Source: JACRIM01 sp038042195
GTDB lineage: Bacteria > Planctomycetota > Phycisphaerae > UBA1845 > UTPLA1
NCBI GenBank assembly: GCA_038042195.1
Contig: JBBTET010000013.1
Coordinates: 94,904-158,903 of the forward strand
Direction of reading: 5' to 3'
Length of the DNA: 64,000 nt
Positions within the stretch are counted from its first letter, which is position 1; each line of letters begins with the position of its first letter. The translations under genes were made by a program, and so were the position numbers. The notes below the pieces were generated by a model. The model was not told the origin of the DNA. It searched no databases and was given only the letters and a program-made list of their open reading frames with translations. Below, one piece after another: positions 45,947 to 54,546 of the stretch.

Positions 45947-47431
45947 CTACACATGCTCCGGCGGCTGAATTTTGGCCATTTCCCCGGCGGCGAGCTTCTT
46001 CTGGTATTCCTTCCAACTCATCTTCGGCAGTGTGCTGGGCATTTGCTTCATGCTGATGCAGCCGTCGACTGGGCAGACGAGGGAGCACATGTTGCAGCCG
46101 ACGCAGGTGTCCTGCTTGATGGTGAAGACGCCGAGGTAGCCGTCGCCTTCGCCGGGGAGGGTGGTGATGTCGCCGCTCTTGGTGAAGTGCATGTGGGGGT
46201 TCACGAGGGGGTGGCCGTTGCCGGAGACCCCACCCGTGCTTGAGTGTGATGCTCGTTGATTGCCCTCACCCCGGCCCTCTCCCGCAGGAGAGGGAGGTGC
46301 GCCGTAGCGTTTTGTGAACTCGTCGGTGGCGACCTTCTCCCATTTGATCGATTGGTGGCAGCCGTCTTCGCAGGCGATGTAGCAGAGGCCGCAGTGGATG
46401 CACTTGGCCTGGTCGATCTCGGCGACGACTTTGTAAGAGAGGTCGAGGTCGCCCCAGTCCTTGATGTTGGCGACGCCTTTGCCCTGGAAGTCGGCGATTT
46501 TCTTGAAGCCCTTCTCTCGCATCCAATTCTTCAGGCCGCTCTCCAGATGCTCCACGATGCGGAAGCCGTAGTGCATGACGGCGGTGCAGACCTGCACGCT
46601 GCCCGCGCCGAGGAGCATGAACTCGACGGCATCCTGCCAGGCTTGAATCCCGCCGATGCCGCTGATCGGAATCTTCCACCCCGCGTCGGCGGCGATGCTG
46701 GACACCATATTCAGCGCGATCGGTTTGACGGCCGGGCCGCAGTAGCCGCCGTGTGAGCCGAGGCCGTTGACGGCGGGCTTCGGTGCGAAGGTGTTGAGAT
46801 CGACGCCCATGATGCTGTTGATCGTGTTGATGAGGCTGACGGCATCGGCGCCGCCATTTTGCGCAGCGCGAGCGACGACTCGGACGTCGGAGATGTTCGG
46901 CGTGAGCTTGACCATCACGGGGATCGTGGCGACTTCCTTGCACCACGCGGTGATCATCTCGGCGTACTCCGGCACTTGCCCGACGGCCGCGCCCATGCCG
47001 CGCTCGCTCATGCCGTGGGGGCAGCCGAAGTTGAGTTCGACGCCGTCGGCGCCGGTGTCCTGCACCTGCTTGACGATGTCGTGCCAGGTCTCGCGTTTGG
47101 ATTCGACCATGAGCGAGACGAAGAGGGCGTGATGTGGGAACTCGCGTTTGATCTGGCGAATCTCGGCGAGGTTTACGTCGAGGGTGCGGTCGGTGATGAG
47201 TTCGATGTTGTTGAGGCCGACGACCTTACGGCCGTCGTAGTCAATCGCGCCGTAGCGGGAGGAGACATTGACGATAGGTTCGTGGTTGAGGGTCTTCCAC
47301 ACCGCCCCGCCCCAGCCGGCCTCGAAGGCGCGGCGGATCTGGTAGGCGCTATTCGTCGGCGGCGCGGAGGCAAGCCAGAAGGGGTTGGGTGCCTTGACGC
47401 CGCAGAAGTTGATGGAAAGGTCGGGGGTCAT
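45947..47431 (-). CDS. preA: NAD-dependent dihydropyrimidine dehydrogenase subunit PreA
   Basis: A 494-residue flavin and iron-sulphur protein that, with PreT, reduces uracil and thymine. AGGAG precedes ATG 47431. The FMN barrel has LSINFCGVKAPNPFWLASAP, VELNFGCPHGMSERGMGAAVG with the catalytic-type Cys, and ISGIGGIQAWQDAVEFMLLGA. Two 4Fe-4S clusters are given by CIHCGLCYIAC (344 on) and CVGCNMCSLVCP (443 on). Between the clusters an insert of about 40 residues contains SPAGEGRGEGNQR, encoded by a short palindromic repeat (46263-46297). No preT gene is adjacent; the kinase follows. Confidence 0.93.
   Translation of the reverse strand: MTPDLSINFCGVKAPNPFWLASAPPTNSAYQIRRAFEAGWGGAVWKTLNHEPIVNVSSRYGAIDYDGRKVVGLNNIELITDRTLDVNLAEIRQIKREFPHHALFVSLMVESKRETWHDIVKQVQDTGADGVELNFGCPHGMSERGMGAAVGQVPEYAEMITAWCKEVATIPVMVKLTPNISDVRVVARAAQNGGADAVSLINTINSIMGVDLNTFAPKPAVNGLGSHGGYCGPAVKPIALNMVSSIAADAGWKIPISGIGGIQAWQDAVEFMLLGAGSVQVCTAVMHYGFRIVEHLESGLKNWMREKGFKKIADFQGKGVANIKDWGDLDLSYKVVAEIDQAKCIHCGLCYIACEDGCHQSIKWEKVATDEFTKRYGAPPSPAGEGRGEGNQRASHSSTGGVSGNGHPLVNPHMHFTKSGDITTLPGEGDGYLGVFTIKQDTCVGCNMCSLVCPVDGCISMKQMPSTLPKMSWKEYQKKLAAGEMAKIQPPEHV
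46263..46297. repeat. palindromic repeat inserted in preA
   Basis: The stretch has an 8-bp perfect stem, CCCTCTCC (46275-46282) with GGAGAGGG (46287-46294), loop CGCA, and the flanking CCCTCACCCCGG that often comes with this element in bacterial genomes. It is in frame in preA and encodes SPAGEGRGEG, between the two iron-sulphur clusters. Confidence 0.8.
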
Positions 47432-47615
47432 TGGAAGCTCCTGTGTCGAGTGGGAGATTGTAAACGAAGAGGCGGAGATCCCCGCATGGTGGAATTGGCA
47501 GCAAATAGTCTTTAGGGGCGAATACGCGACCCTACATTGTTCGGGGCGATGAATTGGCTGGGGTTTCTTGGGTGGTTAGAATAGCAGCAACATCAATTCC
47601 GAGAGGAGGCGGTTT

Positions 47616-48917
47616 GTGCCAAGAAACCTGGTCATAGTTGCATCGATGGTAGCGGCCCTTGGGGCTGGAATGGGTCGTTCTGCTGCTGAACCACAAAAAA
47701 AAGTGACACCGGGGTCGAAGGATTTCGAGCCGTCGCGAGGCACGTCATTAGTTGTGGGACAGACGGTGCCGCCGTTGAAGTTTGCGAAGACCTTGCGTTC
47801 TCCCGGCTATGAGGCTGCGACGCTGAAGACAGAGGGCAAGCCGCTTGCATTGTTTTTCTGGGCACCGGGCAACGAGGGAAGTCGACATGCGATTAATTTA
47901 TTGAACGCGCTGGCGACCGTTTTCGGGAGTGAAGAAGTTCTGCTGATCGGCGTTACGCGGGACAACGAGGGATTGGTTCGTATTTCATTGGCGAAGCAGC
48001 CGGTTCAAGATTGGATCGCGCTGGACTTGGATGGGTCGGTGACTCGTGCGTTCGATGCGGAACTGATGCCTCATCTTGTGTTGGTGGATCGACAGGGAAA
48101 GGTCGCAGCCATTGGCGATCCAAGAGACTTGACTGAAAACACGTTGCGAAATCTTGTCAGCGGCATCAAGGTAGGACTTCCCGCAAAGAAGATTCCGATG
48201 GTCGCTCCTGAGAAGGTGAAGATCGATCCGCTATATGAAGTGGTGATTGCTCGGTCGGATGCGGAACCGATGTCGTATCGATTCAAGCTCGACTCGGCAA
48301 AGGGGCACTACTCGGGCGAGGCCGTCCCGATGCCTCAGATGGTAGCGTTGGCCTACAAGGCGCGAATGTCGCGGATGGTATTCTTGCACGATGTCGCGAT
48401 GGAGCGATATCGATTTTCGATTCGTCATCCGTCAAAAGATGAGGAGAAATTACAGGAGCTTTTTCAACAGGCCGTCAGCGATGCGCTTGGGATCGAATGC
48501 GAATACAGAAAGGCAGAAGCGAATGTACTTCGGCTGAGGCGGCTCAAGGAGGCGGTCGAGCCGCTAGTAGATGATAGCGAACCGGGACGAGAACTGATAG
48601 TTTTGGGGGCGACGGGCGGAGAGGGGGTCTTGCGCAAGGCTCGCCCGAATCAAAAGCTCGGGGGGAATGCGGTGGCACCGGGAACCGGACTGATTTCATT
48701 AAAGGGCACTACTATGAAGGGATTCGCTAGGTCACTGGAAGATCAGTTAGGGGTTCCCGTGATAAATGAGACGGAGATGACCGGGGACTACAACATGCGA
48801 CTTTCGGCTGATTTGGCCAATGAAACAAGTGTGGCTAAGGGACTACGAGATATGGGGCTTGAACTAGTCAAGGACAAAGGGACCATTCAAGTCTTGGTCG
48901 TCGACAAGAAGAAGTAG
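47616..48917 (+). CDS. exported thioredoxin-fold protein fused to a DUF3738-type domain
   Basis: A 433-residue protein from GTG 47616 with GGAGG 8 bases upstream and a signal peptide (cut near GRSAA). The first half is a TlpA/redoxin-like fold (GKPLALFFWAPGNEGSRHAI ... MPHLVLVDRQGKVAAIG), but the W-C-x-x-C site reads W-A-P-G-N-E, so no redox cysteines exist. The second half (about 215-433) resembles DUF3738/TIGR03435 proteins, with a MKGFARSLEDQLGVPVINET element and MGLELVKDKGTIQVLVVD near the end. DUF3738 is best known from Acidobacteria and planctomycetes; function unknown. Confidence 0.77.
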   Translation: MPRNLVIVASMVAALGAGMGRSAAEPQKKVTPGSKDFEPSRGTSLVVGQTVPPLKFAKTLRSPGYEAATLKTEGKPLALFFWAPGNEGSRHAINLLNALATVFGSEEVLLIGVTRDNEGLVRISLAKQPVQDWIALDLDGSVTRAFDAELMPHLVLVDRQGKVAAIGDPRDLTENTLRNLVSGIKVGLPAKKIPMVAPEKVKIDPLYEVVIARSDAEPMSYRFKLDSAKGHYSGEAVPMPQMVALAYKARMSRMVFLHDVAMERYRFSIRHPSKDEEKLQELFQQAVSDALGIECEYRKAEANVLRLRRLKEAVEPLVDDSEPGRELIVLGATGGEGVLRKARPNQKLGGNAVAPGTGLISLKGTTMKGFARSLEDQLGVPVINETEMTGDYNMRLSADLANETSVAKGLRDMGLELVKDKGTIQVLVVDKKK

Positions 48918-49008
48918 AAAATCGAGTCAAGCCGTATCCTCTCAATTCCATTGACACTTCGTGAGTCGGGCCGGGGTGTTCCGTTGTACGTTCCTGAGAA
49001 ATGACCCC

Positions 49009-50145
49009 ATGAAGAACCCATTGATACTTCTCATTGCGTTTGTTTTCTGCGCTGGCCCGGCATTGGCGGAACCTGCGTTTGATGCTGATGCGCTGCACGT
49101 GCTGTTGGAGAAGGTGCGGGAGGAGAAAAAGGTGCCAGCGCTGGCCGCTGCGGTGGTTCGGGCGGATGGGTTGGTGGCGGCGGACGCGGTGGGGGTTCGC
49201 AAGGCGCGGACAAAGAAGGCCGTGACGGTGGACGATTGCTTTCATATTGGCTCGTGTACAAAGTCGATGACGGCGACACTGTGCGCGATGCTGGTCGAGA
49301 AGGGAAAGCTGTCGTGGGATCGGACGATTGCGGTGGCGTTTCCTTCGTTGGTCGAGACAATCCATCCCGACTATCACAAGGTGACGCTGGAGCAATTGCT
49401 GTGTCATCGGTCGGGGTTGCCGGAGGATCGGGCACCGGACCCGAAGACGTGGCCGAAAGTGCGGGCGCTCAAAGGGCCGATGCCGCAGCAGCGCGTGTCG
49501 ATGATGGAGATCATTCTCCCCCGGCCGCCCGCGACGGAGCCGGGCACGACGTTTGCGTATTCCAACTATGGGTTTGCGATTGCCGGTGCGATGTGTGAGG
49601 CGGCGACGGGGAAGGCGTACGAGGAGTTGATCCGGACGATGTTGTTCGAGCCGTTGGGGATGACGTCGGCAGGGTTTGGCGCGCCGGGGTCGGATGGCGA
49701 TGCGAATCAGCCGTGGGGGCACGATGCTGGCATGGGGGCCTATAGCGCGGTGAAGCCTGGGCCGTTGTCGGACAATCCAGCGGTGATTTCGCCGGCGGGG
49801 TTGGCGCATATGTCGATCGGTGATTGGGCGAAGTACGGGCAGTTTCATTTGAAGGGGTTCCGCGGCGGCGGTGATTTGCTCAGCGCGAGTTCATTCAAGA
49901 AGCTGCACGAGGTGTCGCCGGGTCAGGACTATGTGTGTGGTTGGCTGATCCGCAAGGAAGATTGGGCGGGTGGCACGACGCTTTGGCACAATGGCAGCAA
50001 CGGCCGTTGGTTTGCCGTGATACAGATCGCCCCGGCGAAGGACTTCGCAGTGGTGGTGGCGACGAACGCGGCGGACGCGGCGGCGCAGGAGGCGTGTCGC
50101 GATGTGACACGCGGGATTCGGGCCGCGATGTTGAGCGGGAAGTAG
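49009..50145 (+). CDS. secreted serine hydrolase of the beta-lactamase/DD-peptidase family
   Basis: A 378-residue protein from ATG 49009 with a signal peptide (ILLIAFVFCAGPALA). The S-x-x-K motif is SCTK, the Y-x-N motif is YSNYG, and the third motif is HNGSNG in place of K-T-G or H-x-G. The layout fits class C-like serine hydrolases, including esterases and D-aminopeptidases. A beta-lactam resistance role cannot be claimed from sequence. It is followed by an inverted-repeat element at 50161-50241. Confidence 0.88.
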   Translation: MKNPLILLIAFVFCAGPALAEPAFDADALHVLLEKVREEKKVPALAAAVVRADGLVAADAVGVRKARTKKAVTVDDCFHIGSCTKSMTATLCAMLVEKGKLSWDRTIAVAFPSLVETIHPDYHKVTLEQLLCHRSGLPEDRAPDPKTWPKVRALKGPMPQQRVSMMEIILPRPPATEPGTTFAYSNYGFAIAGAMCEAATGKAYEELIRTMLFEPLGMTSAGFGAPGSDGDANQPWGHDAGMGAYSAVKPGPLSDNPAVISPAGLAHMSIGDWAKYGQFHLKGFRGGGDLLSASSFKKLHEVSPGQDYVCGWLIRKEDWAGGTTLWHNGSNGRWFAVIQIAPAKDFAVVVATNAADAAAQEACRDVTRGIRAAMLSGK

Positions 50146-50160
50146 AAGCTATTCCCAAAC

Positions 50161-50241
50161 TGTGGCACAGGCGTCTCGCCTGTGATGAGCGGATCAAGTT
50201 GCTCGATGAATCGAAGACACTGGCGAGACGCCAGTGCCACA
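50161..50241. repeat. long inverted-repeat element between convergent genes
   Basis: Two 20-base arms (50161-50180 and 50222-50241, one mismatch) face each other across 41 bases. The element starts 15 bp after the serine hydrolase stop and lies before the convergent RidA gene. It could act as a two-way terminator, but no T run follows. The wording TGTGGCACAGGCGTCTCGCC is of a kind dispersed in planctomycete intergenic regions. Confidence 0.7.
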
Positions 50242-50297
50242 AACTCGGTTTCGGAAAAGGCTCTTATGAAACCGACCGTGCCGGCATTCAGTGTGCC

Positions 50298-50804
50298 TTA
50301 CAAGTAGCACTCACAATCGACTTCGAGCATCGCACCGGGGACGACAAAGTCTTTCACCACGACGGTTGATCGCGCGGGGCGAGGCTCGGGGAAGAACTTC
50401 ATATACACCTCGTTGAACTTTGCGAAGTCGTTCTGCTCTTTCAGGAAGCAGGTGCATTTGAGGACTTTGCTCATCGACGAACCGGAGGCCTCGACGGAGG
50501 CCTTGAGGTTGAGCATGGTTTGAGTGGCCTGGGATTCAAAGTCCTTGTCCATTGCCGCCTCGCCGCCTTTTTGATAGCGACCGACGCAGCCGGCGATGAA
50601 CACCAATTGGCCCAGTTGCATGGCGCGAGAGTAGGCGGGGGAGGGGCTGCCGGGAATGGCGTGTCGTTCGGCGTGAGCGGTGGTCTCGCTCGTTTTCTTC
50701 GGCTCCGTCGCGGTGACCGGTGTGGCGATCACGGCACCGACGAGGGCGGCTTTCCCAGTGGTGGCGAGGAATTGGCGACGCGAGGAATCATCGTTCACAT
50801 TCAT
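50298..50804 (-). CDS. Tat-exported RidA-family protein
   Basis: A 168-residue protein from ATG 50804, with GGGAG upstream. The N-terminus carries a twin-arginine signal (SSRRQFLAT followed by a hydrophobic stretch). The mature part is a RidA/YjgF domain: AYSRAMQLGQLVFIAGCVG, ATQTMLNLKASVEASGSSM, and RPARSTVVVKDFVVPGAMLE with the substrate-binding Arg. Cytoplasmic RidA deaminates reactive enamines; an exported member is less usual, so the substrate is open. Confidence 0.85.
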   Translation of the reverse strand: MNVNDDSSRRQFLATTGKAALVGAVIATPVTATEPKKTSETTAHAERHAIPGSPSPAYSRAMQLGQLVFIAGCVGRYQKGGEAAMDKDFESQATQTMLNLKASVEASGSSMSKVLKCTCFLKEQNDFAKFNEVYMKFFPEPRPARSTVVVKDFVVPGAMLEVDCECYL

Positions 50805-50944
50805 GGTTATCTCCCATAATCAGCCGTCCAGCGGCCTTTCCAGCGTAATCGAAGTGCTCGCGTGATCCAACAATTTACGTTAGAATGCCGACTTCGCCTC
50901 AATCTGAGACCTTTTCCCAGCAACGTAAGGACGGTTTTCTCTCG

Positions 50945-52759
50945 ATGCAATTTCGTAATCTCGCCATCATTGCCCACGTCGATCACGGAAAGACTTCTCT
51001 CGTCGATTGCCTCTTGCGGCAATCCGGCAACTTCCGCGAGGGAACGCTTCACGGCGAACTCATCATGGACTCCAACCCGCAGGAGAAGGAGCGGGGCATC
51101 ACCATCTTCGCCAAGAACTGCGCGATTCACTACAAAGAATACAAGATAAACCTGATCGACACGCCGGGCCACGCCGACTTTGGCGGTGAGGTCGAGCGCG
51201 TCCTGAAGCTGGCGGACGGTTGTCTGCTGGTCGTCGATGCCTTCGAGGGGCCGATGCCGCAGACGCGTTTTGTGTTAAAGAAGGCGTTTGAGTATCACCT
51301 CAAGCCGATCCTCGTGATCAACAAGATTGACCGGCCCGACGCCCGGCCGAAGGAAGTGCTGGACGAGTCGCACGACCTGTTCATCGAGTTGGGAGCGAAC
51401 GAGGAGTGTCTCGACTGGCCGGTGATTTACTCCAGCGCCAAGTTGGGGCTCGCTCGCTACAACCTGAGCGACACCAACACTGACATCACCCCGCTCTTCG
51501 AGCAGATCATCAAGAGCGTGCCGCCGCCCGACAGCGACATTGAGAAGCCGTTGCAGATGCTCGTGACCAGTCTCGACTGGAGCGATTATGTCGGTCGCAT
51601 CGGCGTGGGTCGAGTCTTCCACGGCAGCATGAAGGTGGGGCAGAAGGTCTGTCGCATTTGCCGCGACGGGCATCGACACGATGAGACGATCGACACGATC
51701 TTTACGTTCGAGGGCTTGGCGCGAAAGAAAGTGCCCGAGGCGGTGGCTGGGGACATCGTCGCCGTAACGGGCATCGAGGATCTCGGCATTGGCGACACGC
51801 TGGCCGATCCGAACGATCCGCACCCGATGCCGATCCTCGCGGTCGATGAGCCGACGTTGAGCATGGTGTTTTCGATTAACAACTCGCCCTTTGCCGGGCG
51901 CGAGGGGAAGTTTCTCACGACGCGACACCTGCGAGATCGGCTGTTCAAGGAGCTTCAGTCGAACGTGGCACTGCGCGTGGAGGAGATGGTGCAGAAGGAT
52001 CAGTTTCGCGTGTCGGGGCGCGGCCTGTTGCACCTGGGCGTCTTGATCGAAACGATGCGTCGCGAGGGCTTCGAGGTCATGGTCGGCAAGCCGAAGGTGA
52101 TTTACCGGGAGATCGGCGGGAAGAAGTGCGAGCCGGTCGAGTATTTGATCGTGGATGTGCCATCGTCGGCGGCGGGAGCGGTGATTGAGCTGGCCGGCGG
52201 ACGACGTGGCGAGATGGTGCGGATGGATACCAAGGACACCATGTCGCACCTAGAGTTCACGATTCCGGCGCGCGGCCTGATCGGGCTTCGCACGCGCATG
52301 ATGAACGCGACGCGCGGCGAGGCGATCATGCATCACTCCTTTTATGAGTATGAGCATTTGCGGGGAAGCATTCCCGTACGACACGCCGGCGTGATGGTGG
52401 CGATGGAGTCGGGCCGGGTGACGGCCTATGCGATTGAGAATCTGCGCGATCGCGGGATGATGTTCGTGAAGCCGGGCGACGAGGTCTATCGGGGCCAGGT
52501 CGTCGGCGAGCATTGCATGGACGACGACATCGACGTGAACGTGGCCAAGCTGAAGAAGCTGACCAACGTGCGCGCCTCCAGCGCGGACAAGACCATCGTG
52601 CTGAAGCCGTCGCGGGAGTTGAGCCTGGAGTCGATGCTGGAGTACATCGAAGAGGATGAGTGGGTGGAAGTGACCCCCGAAATCTGCCGGATGCGCAAGC
52701 GCGTGCTGGACATGACGGAGCGCAAGCGAACGAACCGGGATTCGGCGAAGGACGAGTAG
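50945..52759 (+). CDS. typA: translational GTPase TypA/BipA
   Basis: A 604-residue ribosome-associated GTPase. I placed the start at ATG 50945 (MQFRNLAIIAHVDHGKTSLV); ATG 50885 would add 20 unrelated residues. G1 is AHVDHGKTS, G2 lies in ERGITIFAKN, G3 is DTPGHADFGGEVERVL, and G4 is NKID. The EF-G-like domains III and V follow, and the TypA-specific C-terminal domain has RGLIGLRTRMMNATRGEAIM and SADKTIVLKPSRELSLE. It acts in ribosome assembly and stress growth. Confidence 0.95.
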   Translation: MQFRNLAIIAHVDHGKTSLVDCLLRQSGNFREGTLHGELIMDSNPQEKERGITIFAKNCAIHYKEYKINLIDTPGHADFGGEVERVLKLADGCLLVVDAFEGPMPQTRFVLKKAFEYHLKPILVINKIDRPDARPKEVLDESHDLFIELGANEECLDWPVIYSSAKLGLARYNLSDTNTDITPLFEQIIKSVPPPDSDIEKPLQMLVTSLDWSDYVGRIGVGRVFHGSMKVGQKVCRICRDGHRHDETIDTIFTFEGLARKKVPEAVAGDIVAVTGIEDLGIGDTLADPNDPHPMPILAVDEPTLSMVFSINNSPFAGREGKFLTTRHLRDRLFKELQSNVALRVEEMVQKDQFRVSGRGLLHLGVLIETMRREGFEVMVGKPKVIYREIGGKKCEPVEYLIVDVPSSAAGAVIELAGGRRGEMVRMDTKDTMSHLEFTIPARGLIGLRTRMMNATRGEAIMHHSFYEYEHLRGSIPVRHAGVMVAMESGRVTAYAIENLRDRGMMFVKPGDEVYRGQVVGEHCMDDDIDVNVAKLKKLTNVRASSADKTIVLKPSRELSLESMLEYIEEDEWVEVTPEICRMRKRVLDMTERKRTNRDSAKDE

Positions 52760-52771
52760 AACCCCGGGCGG

Positions 52772-53299
52772 CTATTTCGCGGCGGTTTTGGATTCGCTCT
52801 TTAGATACTCTTTGATCTTCATTTCAATACCATCCCGAACCGCGCGGCAGACCTTCATCTTCGCGGCTTCGTCGCCGAGGGCCTTGGGCGGGTCTTCAAA
52901 GGGCCAGTGCAGGTGCTGCGTTGCGTTGGCGAAGTGGGGGCACTCGCGCTCGGCGTTGTCGCAGACGGTGATGACGAGGTCGAAGTGTTCTTTGGTGTAT
53001 GGGGTTGAGGCTTTGCTGCGGTAGCTGCTGATGTCGACGCCCTTCTCGGCCATCGACTTGATCGCGAGTGGTGAGACCTCGCCCTTCGGATGCGTGCCGG
53101 CGCTGACCACCTCCCACGCTTCGCCGCCGTGCTTCTTCCAGAATGCCTCGGCCATCTGCGAGCGACAGGAGTTGCCGGTGCAGAGGATGATGACTCGCTT
53201 CTTCGCGTTCATGGAAGTGCCTCCACCGATTGGCCCGCCGGTTTGCGCACAAGCGTATACGAATAGCAACGGGATGCAGATTATCGACGAAAGCTTCAT
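52772..53299 (-). CDS. arsC: ArsC-type arsenate reductase / low-molecular-weight phosphatase, possibly lipid-anchored
   Basis: The catalytic domain of about 140 residues starts RVIILCTGNSCRSQMAEAF, the C-x5-R loop of the thioredoxin-coupled arsenate reductase branch, and has the Asp-Pro (EDPP) general-acid loop and the later Cys of VITVCDNAERECP. Two starts are plausible. ATG 53299 gives 175 residues with a hydrophobic signal and Cys (FVYACAQ), suggesting a lipoprotein. ATG 53212 has the better ribosome site GGAGG and gives a plain cytoplasmic enzyme of 146 residues. Both forms could be made. No ars operon genes flank it. Confidence 0.85.
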   Translation of the reverse strand: MKLSSIICIPLLFVYACAQTGGPIGGGTSMNAKKRVIILCTGNSCRSQMAEAFWKKHGGEAWEVVSAGTHPKGEVSPLAIKSMAEKGVDISSYRSKASTPYTKEHFDLVITVCDNAERECPHFANATQHLHWPFEDPPKALGDEAAKMKVCRAVRDGIEMKIKEYLKSESKTAAK

Positions 53300-53420
53300 A
53301 CGGCGACCTTTCACCAAATCAATGACAGGGCGGAATCGTACGAGTATCCTTGAGTTATATGAAGATATGATGGAGTCCGCGCCAAGACGGCGTGAACTTC
53401 GTTTGGCCTGATGCCCCGTG

Positions 53421-54179
53421 ATGAATGACGTCAGCGACATTTTGACGGCGTTTCGGCGATCCGAGCGCGCCCTGGTGGAGCAGGTGGCCCAGTGGGAATC
53501 GCTGGACTTCGGCGTGGCCTATTGGTCGACGGCGTTTCCATCGTTGGCAGAGGCGAATCAACTGCGCGACGTGTGGCTGTCGGACGTGTCGGCGGAGGAG
53601 GCCTTTGCGCGGGCTGATGCGTACTTCACCGAGCGCGGGACCAAGTGCAGCGCATGGACACCGGCGTCGAGCCAGGCGGTGGAGCCGGTCGCGGAGTTGT
53701 TGTTGCGCAAGGGGTGGCAACGGGTTGAGGCGCAGGTGATGGCGCTCGCCAAATGGGACACGGCGGATGTGATGCCGGATGCATCGGTTCGCATCCTGCC
53801 GGCGAGGGCGATGCGCAAGGCGTATCGTGCGACGTTTGAGGGTGAGTCGGCGCGAGGAGATGCCGTGATGGAGCGACTGAACGACTCGAACCTCGATGCG
53901 TTTGTGGCGATTGTGGATGGCGCGGCGGCCGGCCGGATCAGTTATTTGTCGGTTGGCGATGCGGCGCGAGTGACGGATGCGTTTGTGTTGTCCGAGTTTC
54001 GGCGACGGCGAATTGGAGTGCAATTAATGGGGCATGTGCTTCGACTCGCGCGTCGGCTGTTGCCGAAGTCTGTGGTGGCGGCGGGAACGACGGATGCAGG
54101 GCACGCGTTCCTTGCAGCGAGTGGTTTCGAGGCGGTGGGCGTGCTGGCTTCGTTTCATCATGGCGTTGACTCAATCTGA
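53421..54179 (+). CDS. GNAT-family N-acetyltransferase
   Basis: A 252-residue protein from ATG 53421. The C-terminal half has the acetyl-CoA motif, FVLSEFRRRRIGVQLMGHVLRLA, followed by ATTDAGHAFLAASGF-like sequence typical of the last strand and helix (GTTDAGHAFLAASGFEAVG). The first half is a divergent GNAT-like part (YWSTAFPSLAEANQLRDVW), so the protein may have two tandem GNAT folds. Substrate unknown. Confidence 0.8.
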   Translation: MNDVSDILTAFRRSERALVEQVAQWESLDFGVAYWSTAFPSLAEANQLRDVWLSDVSAEEAFARADAYFTERGTKCSAWTPASSQAVEPVAELLLRKGWQRVEAQVMALAKWDTADVMPDASVRILPARAMRKAYRATFEGESARGDAVMERLNDSNLDAFVAIVDGAAAGRISYLSVGDAARVTDAFVLSEFRRRRIGVQLMGHVLRLARRLLPKSVVAAGTTDAGHAFLAASGFEAVGVLASFHHGVDSI

Positions 54180-54244
54180 CTCGCCGATTGTCGCTCGCGG
54201 GCCGGATTGATTAGAATAGTATGGATAGAGACGGGAGCATCTGT

Positions 54245-54484
54245 ATGCAACCATTTGACGGGAGTATGAGCGGGGGCGGCAAGTCCGACGACCGCTTCAA
54301 GAAGCATTTTGACCGGCAGCGCGACAAGAAAGACCGCGATCGCAAGGGGTTGCCCGGCGAGGATGAGGCCCCGTTGCCGCCGCCGGTGGAGCCGATCAAG
54401 AAGGGCGGCGATGAGCCGGGCCGAAATGACCCGTGCCCGTGCGGCAGCGGCAAGAAGTACAAGCAGTGCTGTTTGAAGAAGTAG
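54245..54484 (+). CDS. small SEC-C motif protein
   Basis: A 79-residue protein from ATG 54245, with GGGAG 8 bases upstream. It is highly charged (RFKKHFDRQRDKKDRDRK), then Pro-rich, and ends with the SEC-C zinc motif RNDPCPCGSGKKYKQCC, the same as at the end of SecA in this window. It may bind ribosomes or SecB-like partners, but that is inference. Confidence 0.8.
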   Translation: MQPFDGSMSGGGKSDDRFKKHFDRQRDKKDRDRKGLPGEDEAPLPPPVEPIKKGGDEPGRNDPCPCGSGKKYKQCCLKK

Positions 54485-54546
54485 TCGGCTGGTGCGGTTG
54501 GGGGTCGGCTTTCATTTCTGTCGAGGAGCGTTGACGATCCCGCGTT

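Noticed and set aside
46220..46320. intein or second gene in the PreA insert
   Set aside because: About 40 residues without splicing motifs; the palindromic repeat explains the odd composition.
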